From contig JADYZN010000055.1 in NCBI GenBank assembly GCA_020853095.1, positions 124,001 to 188,000 of the forward strand: a stretch of 64,000 bases of DNA, given 5' to 3'. Source of the DNA: Phycisphaerales bacterium (GTDB taxonomy: Bacteria > Planctomycetota > Phycisphaerae > Tepidisphaerales > Tepidisphaeraceae). Position numbers and translations under genes: made by a program. The notes under the pieces are model-generated. The model was not told the DNA's origin, ran no database searches, and was given only the letters and a program-made list of their open reading frames with translations. Positions 36,432 to 45,569 of this stretch are shown here, one piece after another. Positions within the stretch are counted from its first letter, which is position 1. Every line of letters starts with the position of its first letter.

Positions 36432-38090
36432 TTACGATTCGGATTTCCAGGCACGATAATCCAGGGCGTAGGCCAATCCGGCAACCATCAATTCGCCGAT
36501 GATCGTCCAGAGTCGCAGCAGCAGTCCCAGGAACATTAAAAACGCTTTGAGCGCCCGCTCATCGCCGCCGAAATGTTCCAACGTCGACGGTGGCAGGGAG
36601 AACCGCAGGAGGGTCACCAGCACCGCCTCGCGAACGCCAAAACCGGCCGGGTTGGTCACGGCCAGAAACCCCGCGCACCAAGCCAGACAATAGGCCCCGA
36701 TGATCAAGGGAAGCTGCGACAGTTTCAACCCCAGCGTGTCCGGCTGGCTCATCAAAACCCAGAGCGCCAACCCCTGCCATGCCAGTCCCAGCATCGACCA
36801 GGCCATCAGCTTGGCCAGCAGACGTTTTTGCAGCCGCAGGTCGAAGGGAGGTTTGCCCACCCATTTGAGCACGCGATTGATGACGCCCAGGAAAATTTTC
36901 GGGTGCAGCAGCAACAGCAGCAGCGGGGCGATGCCGGCCGCGAGGTAGAGATACCAGCGGGCATCGGCATCCATCCTTCCGCCGAACCAGGGGAGGCAAA
37001 CCAGCCCGGTGAACAGGTTGGCCAGCAGAAAGATCGTCAATTCCAGCACCTGGCTGGTGGAGGAGGTGGCCGCATCGACGCCGTATTTTCGCACCAGGTA
37101 AACCCGCCCCAGCACCTGCCAGATCGCGCCGGGCAGGTAGCGTGCCAGTTCCGAGGTGGACCAGATTCGCGTCGAGGCCGCCACGGGGAGGCGGTGGCCG
37201 AATCCGATCAGAATCCGCCGCCAGGAGATGGCTCGAAAAAGGAATAAAAAGAGGGCGAACATCGCCGAGGCGATGAGGATGCGAATCAGGCTGGTGGATC
37301 GAATCTTGTCGTCGATCGCCTCCCAGTGGCCTTCGATCCGGCGGGTGAACCAGATCACCACCAGCACCATGATCGCCAGGCCGATGCCGTTTCGCAGCCA
37401 GGGTTTGGCCCGTTTCCATATCCGGCTCATGCGTTGAAAATGCCGGGGGTGAATCTGGATGATTTCATCGGGATCGGGCGGCGGGGAGGCCGGGGCGTGG
37501 CGCGCCTGTCGAAGGCGTTTGCGGCGGCGGGGGGGGAGCAGGTCGATTCCCTTTCGACGCATCCACGGCCTGATTTTGCGGCGGGTGCGGGCGATGAGGT
37601 GTAAAATTCCGTTGGCCGACCGCAGCATGATCCGGGCCGCAAGCCAACTGATCAGCGCGAAAACGATGTAGATCAGCACGCGCTGCGGCGTGGTGAAGCT
37701 GTGAAAATCCAGATCGGTGTGAAACTGCCAGATCAAAATGGCCAGTGCGATGGCCGGGAAGACCAGACCGAACAGGATCGCGATCCAGCGATACCCTTTC
37801 CATGCCATGTTCAATGGCCGGCCGCGCAACACGCGGGCCGTCAGTTTGCGCTTGCCCGGAAAAGTGATCAACGCGAAGCCGATCAGAAACAGTGGCAGCC
37901 CCCCGGGCCCCGGCACCAGCAATCCCACCGGCCAGGCGGCGATGATCAGAACCCATCCGATGATGTTTTTCAGGATGAACCAGAAATAATCTTCAAACGC
38001 CCAGCGCACCGACGGGCCGGGGCGCTGGCCGGCCGGCCCGCCCTGCGGAGAGACTGGAACCATGATGGATGAATCCGGATCTAAATTCAT
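36432..38090 (-). CDS. LPG-synthase-like (UPF0104) flippase-type membrane protein with extra N-terminal domain
   Basis: 552 residues. The first ~190 residues form a separate hydrophobic unit (IIGWVLIIAAWPVGLLVPGPGGL, FLIGFALITFPGKRKLTARV), resembling PGPGW-type membrane proteins. From about residue 220 onward there is the lysylphosphatidylglycerol synthase TM region with about eight helices, including ARYLPGAIWQVLGRVYL, GFLAVTNPAGFGVREAVLV. No LPG-synthase catalytic domain follows. The family includes lipid or glycolipid transporters. The fusion is noteworthy. Confidence 0.85.
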   Translation of the reverse strand: MNLDPDSSIMVPVSPQGGPAGQRPGPSVRWAFEDYFWFILKNIIGWVLIIAAWPVGLLVPGPGGLPLFLIGFALITFPGKRKLTARVLRGRPLNMAWKGYRWIAILFGLVFPAIALAILIWQFHTDLDFHSFTTPQRVLIYIVFALISWLAARIMLRSANGILHLIARTRRKIRPWMRRKGIDLLPPRRRKRLRQARHAPASPPPDPDEIIQIHPRHFQRMSRIWKRAKPWLRNGIGLAIMVLVVIWFTRRIEGHWEAIDDKIRSTSLIRILIASAMFALFLFLFRAISWRRILIGFGHRLPVAASTRIWSTSELARYLPGAIWQVLGRVYLVRKYGVDAATSSTSQVLELTIFLLANLFTGLVCLPWFGGRMDADARWYLYLAAGIAPLLLLLLHPKIFLGVINRVLKWVGKPPFDLRLQKRLLAKLMAWSMLGLAWQGLALWVLMSQPDTLGLKLSQLPLIIGAYCLAWCAGFLAVTNPAGFGVREAVLVTLLRFSLPPSTLEHFGGDERALKAFLMFLGLLLRLWTIIGELMVAGLAYALDYRAWKSES

Positions 38091-38167
38091 TGACTGCCGG
38101 CGTTTGCCAAACCCCCGATTGTAGCCACCGGCCCGAATGAATCGAGAACAAGGGGTGAGGATTCCGT

Positions 38168-40174
38168 TTATGGGCGATTTTCAACGGCGACCGCCCGGCG
38201 GAAATGCCGCCAGGCGACCCATTTTTCGAAAAACGACTCGCGTTGATGGTATTGGTCGAGCAGTTTCCGGCGTGGGTCGGCCGGTTCCAGTTTTATCATG
38301 CTGTTGCCGTCCAGGTGATAAAGTTGCGAATGGCCGTTGCGTTCATCCCATTCATACAAGATTCCATTGTCGAGAATGGCGTCGATCTGGGCGTGCTGGA
38401 TGGTTAGATAGGAGACTCTCGCGGGGATGGAGTCGGCCATCAGATCGCGGCCGAGCCATTGTGCGGGGGATTGGAGGCCGACCATTGACAGGAGCGTCGG
38501 CGAGACGTCGATGTGGCTGGTGAACAGCCGGCTTTGCAGGGCGTTGGGGAACAGCTTGGGGTTGGAGATGATGAAGGGCGTCCAGATTTCCTCGGGTGTC
38601 AGGGAGATGCCATGGCTGACGGGGTAGGTGGAGACTGTTTCGCCGTGGTCGCCGACGATGACGATCAGGGTATTGTCCAGCAGGTTCATCCGGCGCAGGC
38701 TTTGCACCAGCCGGCCGACGTTGGCATCGGCGTAGTGCAGCGAATTGCGATAACGGTTCAACCAGGTGTCATCGGGGTAGGGTTTGTCATCGCTGGGACA
38801 CAGATAGGGGTGATGAGGGAAGATCGTGGAATAGAGGAGGAAAAATTTGTGTTGGCCGTGGGATTGCAGCCATTGGTCCATGGCATCGACGGTTTGTTCT
38901 TCGCGTACGCCCCAGCTCCAGGGGAGCGGTTGGTTGTTCCAGAGGTCGCGGGCGTCCACGAGCTTGTCAAAGCCTTTGGATCGAAACAGGAAGTTCAAAT
39001 TGGCGTAGCTTAAAAACCCCGAATGGAACAGGGCGGTCTGGTATCCATTTTGTTTGAGTTGTTCGGCCAGGCTGGGTTGGGGCAGCGGCCGGCCGTAGAT
39101 GAGGCTGATGTTGGAGCCGATGTTCAGGAGATAATCCGAATAATACAGGCAATAGGAGGAGCGTTCGGTCTGGGCAAAGACGGTGGCGTGGTGGGTGAAG
39201 CTCAAGCCATGGTCCGCCAGCGCCATGATGTTGGGGGTGGTTTGGCGGTCCATGTGGACGGCCGTCGTGGATTCCAACTGGATGATCAGGATGTTCATCT
39301 CCCGGCCGACGGATGGGCGGGAAAAATCCCGCTCCATGAGCCGGCCGTGTTGCTGGATCGAATCGGTGGGCTGCTGGTTGTCGCCATAGTTGGAGAATTC
39401 TCCCTGCAATTTCTTCAATCGTTGCTGAACGTCGATGGAGGTGATCGGCGGTTGATAGTGTTTGATGAAAAAGACGACGGCGTTCTGTTTGATGCCGTAG
39501 GTGTCAAATCCGGACAACCGGACGGTCCACAATCCGAACCCGATCACCGTGACGGCCGCGCAGAACACCCAGAGGCGGGCGGGCGTCGCGATCCATTTCC
39601 ATCGACCCAGCAGCCATTGCAATGGCCGAATCAGCAGCGGCCAGATCGACAGTCCCAGGGCGATCAGGATCAGCGGGGCGATGCCCGCATAGGCCATGAT
39701 CGACGCCCGGACGATGGCCGGATCATCGGCCGAACGCAGCAGGCGGATTTCCAGCGGCGAGCCATACATCTCGTTGACCTGAAGGCTGATGACCGCGAAG
39801 AGGGCCATCGCGACATGAACCGCATAGGGCACGCCGCGCGACACCAGCCAGCGCAACGGCGTCGGCGTCCGGCGGGAGATGGCTTGCAGGATTCGATAGA
39901 AGATCGCCAGCGCGAAACAAAGCAGCAGATCGGCCCCAAACAGGTAAAAAACCCCGTCGGGCGGCAGGTCGGCCAGCGGATTGACGCCATGCAGGCGCCA
40001 ATACCAGACCAGCAGATAAAGTTTCAAAATGCCAAGAAAGATCAATAAACAAGCCGCCGCGGCCAGACTGAAACGGTCGGCGGAGGCGTTGGGTGCGGCC
40101 GGTGAATCGATATCCTGCTGCAAGGAGATGCCCTCTACTGTAAAAAGTGTAACGGACGATACGGATTTGTTCAA
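38168..40174 (-). CDS. LTA synthase-like sulfatase-domain membrane protein
   Basis: 668 residues. Five N-terminal membrane helices, then an extracytoplasmic alkaline-phosphatase-superfamily domain from about residue 290: NILIIQLESTTAVHMD (metal Glu), the Thr nucleophile region in FAQTERSSYC, FPHHPYLCPSDD, and IVIVGDHGETV with metal Asp-His. This is the layout of LTA synthase and of phosphoglycerol or phosphoethanolamine transferases, which modify glycans or lipids on the outer face of the membrane. Neighbouring genes give no further hint. The start is ATG 40174. Confidence 0.87.
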   Translation of the reverse strand: MNKSVSSVTLFTVEGISLQQDIDSPAAPNASADRFSLAAAACLLIFLGILKLYLLVWYWRLHGVNPLADLPPDGVFYLFGADLLLCFALAIFYRILQAISRRTPTPLRWLVSRGVPYAVHVAMALFAVISLQVNEMYGSPLEIRLLRSADDPAIVRASIMAYAGIAPLILIALGLSIWPLLIRPLQWLLGRWKWIATPARLWVFCAAVTVIGFGLWTVRLSGFDTYGIKQNAVVFFIKHYQPPITSIDVQQRLKKLQGEFSNYGDNQQPTDSIQQHGRLMERDFSRPSVGREMNILIIQLESTTAVHMDRQTTPNIMALADHGLSFTHHATVFAQTERSSYCLYYSDYLLNIGSNISLIYGRPLPQPSLAEQLKQNGYQTALFHSGFLSYANLNFLFRSKGFDKLVDARDLWNNQPLPWSWGVREEQTVDAMDQWLQSHGQHKFFLLYSTIFPHHPYLCPSDDKPYPDDTWLNRYRNSLHYADANVGRLVQSLRRMNLLDNTLIVIVGDHGETVSTYPVSHGISLTPEEIWTPFIISNPKLFPNALQSRLFTSHIDVSPTLLSMVGLQSPAQWLGRDLMADSIPARVSYLTIQHAQIDAILDNGILYEWDERNGHSQLYHLDGNSMIKLEPADPRRKLLDQYHQRESFFEKWVAWRHFRRAVAVENRP

Positions 40175-40245
40175 ATCAACCCTGAAGGGATTGTCCCAAA
40201 TTACACTTGCATTTATGCCATGGCGGGGTTGTGATGAAGGATGAC

Positions 40246-41559
40246 ATGAGAAAATATTTCATCGTTCGCAGTTGGGTGGTGGGTCTGGTCGTGATGGTGA
40301 TGCTGGCGGCCGGCACCACGGCATCGGCCCAGTTTGGCAATACTGACAACGCGCCTGCCCGGACCGGCCGGGGGTATGAGGTGAGTGTCAACAATCCGGT
40401 GTTTCTGATTTTGCCGGGAATGAATGAGGCGCCCGCGCCCGACTGGGTGAAGCCGGGTGTGCGGTTGACGTTTTTCAATGTCGTCGCCATGGTTCCCAAG
40501 GGTGACATTGCCGACATGTTGCCGGATGAGCGGGGCCGGTGGATCGATCCGAATACCGGCAAAACCTTCAGCGTGCAGAAGAACAAGGGATCATATGATG
40601 AAGGATATATGCAACTGGATGTGTTGTCGCTGCCGGGCGATGCGGTGGCGGTCGCGGCGCGCGGTTACAGTAAAGACCTGATGGACGGGTCGATCAAGCC
40701 GATCTTCAGCGGAGGGTTTGTCGCGCTGCCGGGGGCGGGCGAGGATTGGTGGGTGAATCCGGATGTGTTGAACCAGACGGTGGATCATTTGCAAGGTCCC
40801 GTCGTCCAGTCGCTGCGCCTCCGGGAACAGGCGGCGGGCAATGAATACGACGCGGTCTGGATCAACACCAAAACCGAGGGAGGATACGCCTCCAGGACCT
40901 ATGATCTGGACAGCGGGTTGACGTTGAACCTCCGCAGCAGCAATACAACCAAGCCGGATGGCATGGTCAATCTTAACGGCGAGCAGTTGCGTGTCGGCGG
41001 CGCCGCTTATCTGACCGAGGCCAAATTCGTGGGGATGCGGCAGGTCAACGTCCCATGGATCGGCATGCCCATGCCCAGGACCATGGAGGGCGTGCGGCAA
41101 CTGGTCTACGAAGGGGAGATGACCTCGACGATGCTGGGCAACACGATCGGCACGCCAATGAGGATGGTCATTGATGTCACCGGCCGGGGGCCGAACTTCA
41201 TCCAGATGAAACGGACGATCACGTTTCATCCCGCCAACGGCACGCCGCCGCCGGAAAGCGTCTCCCGGATCGTCGGTGGAGTCAATCAGCTTCTGCCTCT
41301 TTGTGTCCCGCCGAAAGCGCTGGCGCAGCTGCGCAACGGACAGGTGATCGACAAGGACCCCTTCACCAATGTCACCACCTTTGTCTCGTTCATCGGGCAG
41401 GATCGATCGGGCAACGATGTCATCACGCTGACGGAGTACATCAACGAAAAAAGCGTCCGATACGACGTGGTCTATGATGCCAACAGCGGGTTGATGATTG
41501 CCTCCCAGTTGAGCGTTCCTCAGTTGAACATGCAGGTAACGCTCTATCTCGTGCAGTAA
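40246..41559 (+). CDS. Exported protein of unknown family, tandem paralog 1
   Basis: 437 residues from ATG 40246 (GAAGGA seven bases before). Signal peptide with MLAAGTTASAQ, cleavage after SAQ or ASA, mature end FGN. Shared with the three following paralogs in the same order: PDWVKPGVRLTFF, WVNPDVLNQTVDHLQGP, EYDAVWINTKTEGG, YDLDSGLTLNLR, FVGMRQVNVPWIGMPMPR, LLPLCVPPKALAQLRNGQVI, DKDPFTNVTTFVSFIGQD, TLYLVQ at the end. No membrane segment, sorting signal or cysteine pattern. Predicted beta-rich. I do not recognise the family. Confidence 0.85.
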   Translation: MRKYFIVRSWVVGLVVMVMLAAGTTASAQFGNTDNAPARTGRGYEVSVNNPVFLILPGMNEAPAPDWVKPGVRLTFFNVVAMVPKGDIADMLPDERGRWIDPNTGKTFSVQKNKGSYDEGYMQLDVLSLPGDAVAVAARGYSKDLMDGSIKPIFSGGFVALPGAGEDWWVNPDVLNQTVDHLQGPVVQSLRLREQAAGNEYDAVWINTKTEGGYASRTYDLDSGLTLNLRSSNTTKPDGMVNLNGEQLRVGGAAYLTEAKFVGMRQVNVPWIGMPMPRTMEGVRQLVYEGEMTSTMLGNTIGTPMRMVIDVTGRGPNFIQMKRTITFHPANGTPPPESVSRIVGGVNQLLPLCVPPKALAQLRNGQVIDKDPFTNVTTFVSFIGQDRSGNDVITLTEYINEKSVRYDVVYDANSGLMIASQLSVPQLNMQVTLYLVQ

Positions 41560-41575
41560 AAATCGGAGATATCTT

Positions 41576-42880
41576 ATGTCAGTGTGCGGATGGGTTGGGG
41601 GAATGGTCGTGATGGCGATGCTGGCGGCCGGCACCACGGCGTCTGCCCAGTTTGGCAACCAGGAGAACAATCCCCGGCCGGATGCCCGCCATGGTTACCA
41701 GATCGACACCAACAACCCGTTGTTTTTGATCTTCCCCGGATTGAAAGAAGCGCCCTCCCCCGACTGGGTGAAGCCGGGAATGCGGGTGACGTATTTTTCC
41801 GCCAGCGCCACCATCCCACGAGGCGATATCGCCGGACTGGTTCAGGATACTGAAGGTCGCTGGATCGACCCGGCCACCGGCCAGCCATATCGAGTGGAGT
41901 ATAATCGGGGTTCTTATGGTGATGGATACAACCAGCTTGATGTGGTGTCACTGAACGAAGATGCCGTGGCTTATACATTGCGTGCCTATGGCAACGACTT
42001 GATGGGCGGGCCGGTCCGGCAGTTGTCTTCGACCGCCGGCATCACACTGCCGGGGGCCGCCGCCGACTGGTGGATGAACCCGCGGGTGTTGGACCAGACG
42101 GCCGACAACCTGCGGGGGCCGGGCGTCAAGTCGGCGCGCATTGCCTACAAGCTGGACGACGAGCAATACAATGCGGTCTGGATCAGCACCAAAACCGCCG
42201 GTGGATACACGTCCAGCGTGATCGACTTGTCCAGCGGGTTGACGCTTCATTACAGCAGCAGTTACACATCCAGGCCCGACGGTGTGACCAACCTGGACGG
42301 CTCGTCCATCAAGGTCGGCGGCGGCACCAGCCTCGGGATGACCACATTCAAGGGCATGCGTCAATTAACCGCTCCGTGGATTGGCATGCCTATGCCCAAA
42401 TCGCTGGAGGGTGTCCGGCAAATGGTCTACGAAGGTGAGATGGCCATGACGATGATGGGCAACACGCTCAGCAAGCCGATGCGGGTGGTTTATGACTTTA
42501 CCGGCAGGGGGAAGGATTTCATCGCGATCAAAAGGACGACCCGGATTGACATGCAAAATGGCATGCCCCAGGAGGATGTCGTTTCCACCACATTGAGCGG
42601 CTCCCACCAGCTTCTGCCCATGGCCATCCCGCCGCGGGCGCTGGCACAGCTGCGCAACGGCCAGGTGATCGACAAGGACCCCTTCACCAAAGTCAACACG
42701 TTCGTGTCGTTCATCGGCCAGGACCCATCAGGTGATGAGGTGGTGACCCTGACCGAGTACATCGATGAAAAAGCCACGCGGATGGATTACGTCTATCAGC
42801 TCAACAGCGGCATCCTGAGTGCCATGCAATTTTCCGATCCGACGATGAACACTAAAAACACAGTGTATCTGGTGCGATAA
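41576..42880 (+). CDS. Exported protein of unknown family, tandem paralog 2
   Basis: 434 residues; 16 bases after paralog 1, with GGAGAT before ATG. Signal peptide MLAAGTTASAQFGN nearly identical to paralogs 1 and 3, then QENNPRPDARHGYQIDTNN as in paralog 3. Conserved blocks: PDWVKPGMRVTYFSASATIP, GYNQLDVVSL, PGAAADWWMNP, YNAVWISTKTAGG, LLPMAIPPRALAQLRNGQVI. It differs from 1 in the middle and end. The ASATIPRGDIAG segment is shared with 3 and 4 but not 1. Function unknown. Confidence 0.87.
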   Translation: MSVCGWVGGMVVMAMLAAGTTASAQFGNQENNPRPDARHGYQIDTNNPLFLIFPGLKEAPSPDWVKPGMRVTYFSASATIPRGDIAGLVQDTEGRWIDPATGQPYRVEYNRGSYGDGYNQLDVVSLNEDAVAYTLRAYGNDLMGGPVRQLSSTAGITLPGAAADWWMNPRVLDQTADNLRGPGVKSARIAYKLDDEQYNAVWISTKTAGGYTSSVIDLSSGLTLHYSSSYTSRPDGVTNLDGSSIKVGGGTSLGMTTFKGMRQLTAPWIGMPMPKSLEGVRQMVYEGEMAMTMMGNTLSKPMRVVYDFTGRGKDFIAIKRTTRIDMQNGMPQEDVVSTTLSGSHQLLPMAIPPRALAQLRNGQVIDKDPFTKVNTFVSFIGQDPSGDEVVTLTEYIDEKATRMDYVYQLNSGILSAMQFSDPTMNTKNTVYLVR

Positions 42881-42895
42881 AACCGGAGGTTTCTC

Positions 42896-44203
42896 ATGTC
42901 GATGCGCAAATGGACAGGGGGCGTGGTCGTGATGGCGATGCTGGCGGCCGGGACTACGGCGTCGGCCCAGTTTGGCAACCAGGAGAACAATCCTCGGCCG
43001 GATTCCCGCCATGGTTACCAGATCGACACCAACAATTCCGCGCTGCTGATCTTCCCCGATCTGCGGACGGCCCCGGCCCCCGACTGGGTGAAGCCGGGGA
43101 TTCGACTCACCTATTATTCGGCCAGTGCCACCATCCCTCGAAGCTATGTTGGCGGCATGGTGCAGGATCCCAAGGGCGATTGGGTCGATCCAAAGTCCGG
43201 CAAGAAATATCGCATGGACGACGCCGCCAGCGCTTCGGGGCATGGTTACAGCCAACTGGATGTGATTTCCCTGACCGATGATGCGGTGGTGCTGGACCTT
43301 CGCGCCCTGGGGATCGAGGGGGTGGATGGCCCGGTCCGGCCGATCTCCGCCTCCGGCCTGACGACCCTTCCGGGGGCGGCCGCCGACTGGTGGGTGAACC
43401 CGGATGTGCTCAACAAGACCGTGGACAACCTCAACGGTTCGGGGATGAGGTCCGTGCGCACCACCTACAAGGCGGCCGGTCAGGAATTTGACGCGGTCTG
43501 GGTCAGCACCCAAACCGGCAACGGGTCGATTTCGTATGTCATCGACCTGACCGGCGGGATGTTGCTGCACAACGCCACCTGCACATCCACCGGCCCCACC
43601 GGCACGAACAACCTCAACGGAGTGCCGACACAGATCGGCGGCAGCACCAGCCTGGGGCAGACCACCTTCGTGGGGATGCGCCAGATTCACACCCCCTGGG
43701 AACGATCGCCGATGCCCCGTTCGCTCAATGGCGTCCGACAACTGGTCTACGATGGGCAAACCCGCATGACCGTCGAGGGGGTTTCGGCCGACATCCCGAT
43801 GCGGGCGATCGTGGAGATCACCGGCCGGGGACCTGATTTCATCCAGTTCAAAAAGACGGTCAAGACCGACACCCGCGGCAGCATCATGCAGCAGCCCGAT
43901 GCGGTCTCCAGTTGCGTCAGCGGGATGCACCAGCTTTTGCCGTTGTGCATTCCGCCGCAATCGCTGGCCCAATTGCGCAACGGCCAGGTGATCGACAAGG
44001 ACCCCGTCACCAAGGTCAACACGTTTGTCTCCTTCATGGGTCAGGATACCTCCGGCAACAACGTCGTCACCCTGACCGAATTCATCGCCGACAACGCCAC
44101 CCGCACCGATTATGTCTACGAAGCCGCCAGCGGCATCCTCTGCGCTGTGCAGATGACCGACCCGACGTTGCACACGCAGACCACGCTGTATCGGGTCAAA
44201 TAA
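42896..44203 (+). CDS. Exported protein of unknown family, tandem paralog 3
   Basis: 435 residues; 15 bases after paralog 2, GGAGG before ATG. The first 45 residues are almost identical to paralog 2, while the last 90 are almost identical to paralog 4 (VNTFVSF, TRTDYVYEAASGILCAVQMT). Blocks PDWVKPGIRLTYYSASATIP, PGAAADWWVNPDVLNKTVDN and FDAVWVSTQTGNGSISYVID are kept. The mosaic pattern points to gene conversion. No known domain. Confidence 0.87.
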   Translation: MSMRKWTGGVVVMAMLAAGTTASAQFGNQENNPRPDSRHGYQIDTNNSALLIFPDLRTAPAPDWVKPGIRLTYYSASATIPRSYVGGMVQDPKGDWVDPKSGKKYRMDDAASASGHGYSQLDVISLTDDAVVLDLRALGIEGVDGPVRPISASGLTTLPGAAADWWVNPDVLNKTVDNLNGSGMRSVRTTYKAAGQEFDAVWVSTQTGNGSISYVIDLTGGMLLHNATCTSTGPTGTNNLNGVPTQIGGSTSLGQTTFVGMRQIHTPWERSPMPRSLNGVRQLVYDGQTRMTVEGVSADIPMRAIVEITGRGPDFIQFKKTVKTDTRGSIMQQPDAVSSCVSGMHQLLPLCIPPQSLAQLRNGQVIDKDPVTKVNTFVSFMGQDTSGNNVVTLTEFIADNATRTDYVYEAASGILCAVQMTDPTLHTQTTLYRVK

Positions 44204-44227
44204 AACAATCTCTCCAAGAGGATATGT

Positions 44228-45526
44228 ATGGGCACATGGAAGAGAATGGTGGGGCTGATGGTGCTGGTCGTGCTGCTGGGAAGCGGCGGGGTGATGGCGC
44301 AGTTCGGCAATTCGCCCCAAGGGAAGGGTTCCGGCCAGTTGGGCTATGAGATCGATACCGACAACCCCGTATTGCTAATCTTTCCCGGCCTGCGGACGGC
44401 CCGGGCCCCCGACTGGGTGAAGCCGGGATTGCGTTTGTCGTTCTATTGTGCCAGCGCGACGATCCCCAGCAGCCATGTCGGGGGTATGGTGCAGGACCCC
44501 GACGGCAAATGGGTCGATCCGACCACGGGCAAGACCTTCCGCATGGAGGAAGGCACCGGCGCCGCCGGCCACGGGTACAACCAGTTGGACGTGGTCTCGA
44601 TGACTGATGATGCGGTGGTGTTGGAACAGCGGTTTTACGTCTTCAGCGACGTCAGCGGCCCGGTGAAGATGGTCTCGGCCACCGGCGGTACCACTGTGCC
44701 GGGGGCGGCCGCCGACTGGTGGATGAATCCGGACGTTCTCAACCGGGAGATCGACTCTCTCGGCGGGCAGGGGGTCAAAACCTTCCGCACTCCCTACAAG
44801 GCGGCGGGGAACCAATACGATGCGGTCTGGATCAACACCACCGCCGGCGGCGGTTCGATGTCCTACGTCATCGATCTGGCCGGCGGGTTGACGCTGCACA
44901 CCGGATCGCGTTCCTCGGCCGCCGCCGGCACGGCCACCCTCAACGGCGTGCCGACCAACGTCGGCGGACACACCACGCTTGGACAGACCACCTTCGTGGG
45001 GATGCGCCAAGTCCAGGCCCCGTGGATCGGCAAACCGATTCCCCGGTCGTTTGGCCGGGTACGTCAACTGGTTTACGAGGGGCAGAACGTCGTAACGGTC
45101 GAGGGGGTCTCGGCACGCATGCCGATGCGGGTGGCCATCGACATCACCGGCCGGGGTCCGGGGTTCGTTCAGACGAGAAAAACCGTGAGGATCGACTACC
45201 AGGGGGCGATGCCCGCAGAGGAAAACACCTCACGGGGCGTCAGCGGCAACCACCAGCTTCTGCCGTTGTGCATTCCGCCGCAATCGCTGGCCCAATTGCG
45301 CAACGGCCAGGTGATCGACAAGGATCCAATCACCAAGGTCAACACGTTTGTCTCCTTCATCGGCCAGGATCCAGCCGGCAACGATGTCGTTACGATCACT
45401 GAGTTCATCGCCGAGAACGCCGTGCGGACCGATTACGTCTACGAAGCCGCCAGCGGCATCCTCTGCGCGGTGCAGATGACCGATCCTCCGCTGCACACGC
45501 AGTACACCCTCTATCGTGTGCGCTAA
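44228..45526 (+). CDS. Exported protein of unknown family, tandem paralog 4
   Basis: 432 residues; 24 bases after paralog 3, AGAGGAT before ATG. Its signal peptide (RMVGLMVLVVLLGSGGVMAQ) is unlike that of 1-3, but the mature part follows the same block order: PDWVKPGLRLSFYCASATIP, PGAAADWWMNPDVLN, YDAVWINTTAGGGSMSYVID, LLPLCIPPQSLAQLRNGQVI, TDYVYEAASGILCAVQMTDP. The UbiA-type gene follows directly, so it may be part of the same transcript. Confidence 0.87.
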   Translation: MGTWKRMVGLMVLVVLLGSGGVMAQFGNSPQGKGSGQLGYEIDTDNPVLLIFPGLRTARAPDWVKPGLRLSFYCASATIPSSHVGGMVQDPDGKWVDPTTGKTFRMEEGTGAAGHGYNQLDVVSMTDDAVVLEQRFYVFSDVSGPVKMVSATGGTTVPGAAADWWMNPDVLNREIDSLGGQGVKTFRTPYKAAGNQYDAVWINTTAGGGSMSYVIDLAGGLTLHTGSRSSAAAGTATLNGVPTNVGGHTTLGQTTFVGMRQVQAPWIGKPIPRSFGRVRQLVYEGQNVVTVEGVSARMPMRVAIDITGRGPGFVQTRKTVRIDYQGAMPAEENTSRGVSGNHQLLPLCIPPQSLAQLRNGQVIDKDPITKVNTFVSFIGQDPAGNDVVTITEFIAENAVRTDYVYEAASGILCAVQMTDPPLHTQYTLYRVR

Positions 45527-45569
45527 GGCAACAATCGCCAACGGCCCTGGTTTCGCGTACGCTGGGAGG

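Noticed and set aside
40145-40208. AAGTGTAA / TTACACTT inverted repeat between the sulfatase gene and the paralog array
   Set aside because: Arms are short and 48 bases apart in a divergent AT-rich promoter region; chance is a sufficient explanation without homologs.
42728-44320. 530-codon open frame on the - strand across paralogs 2 to 4
   Set aside because: Mirrors conserved third positions of the paralog array; signal peptides and ribosome sites support the + strand.
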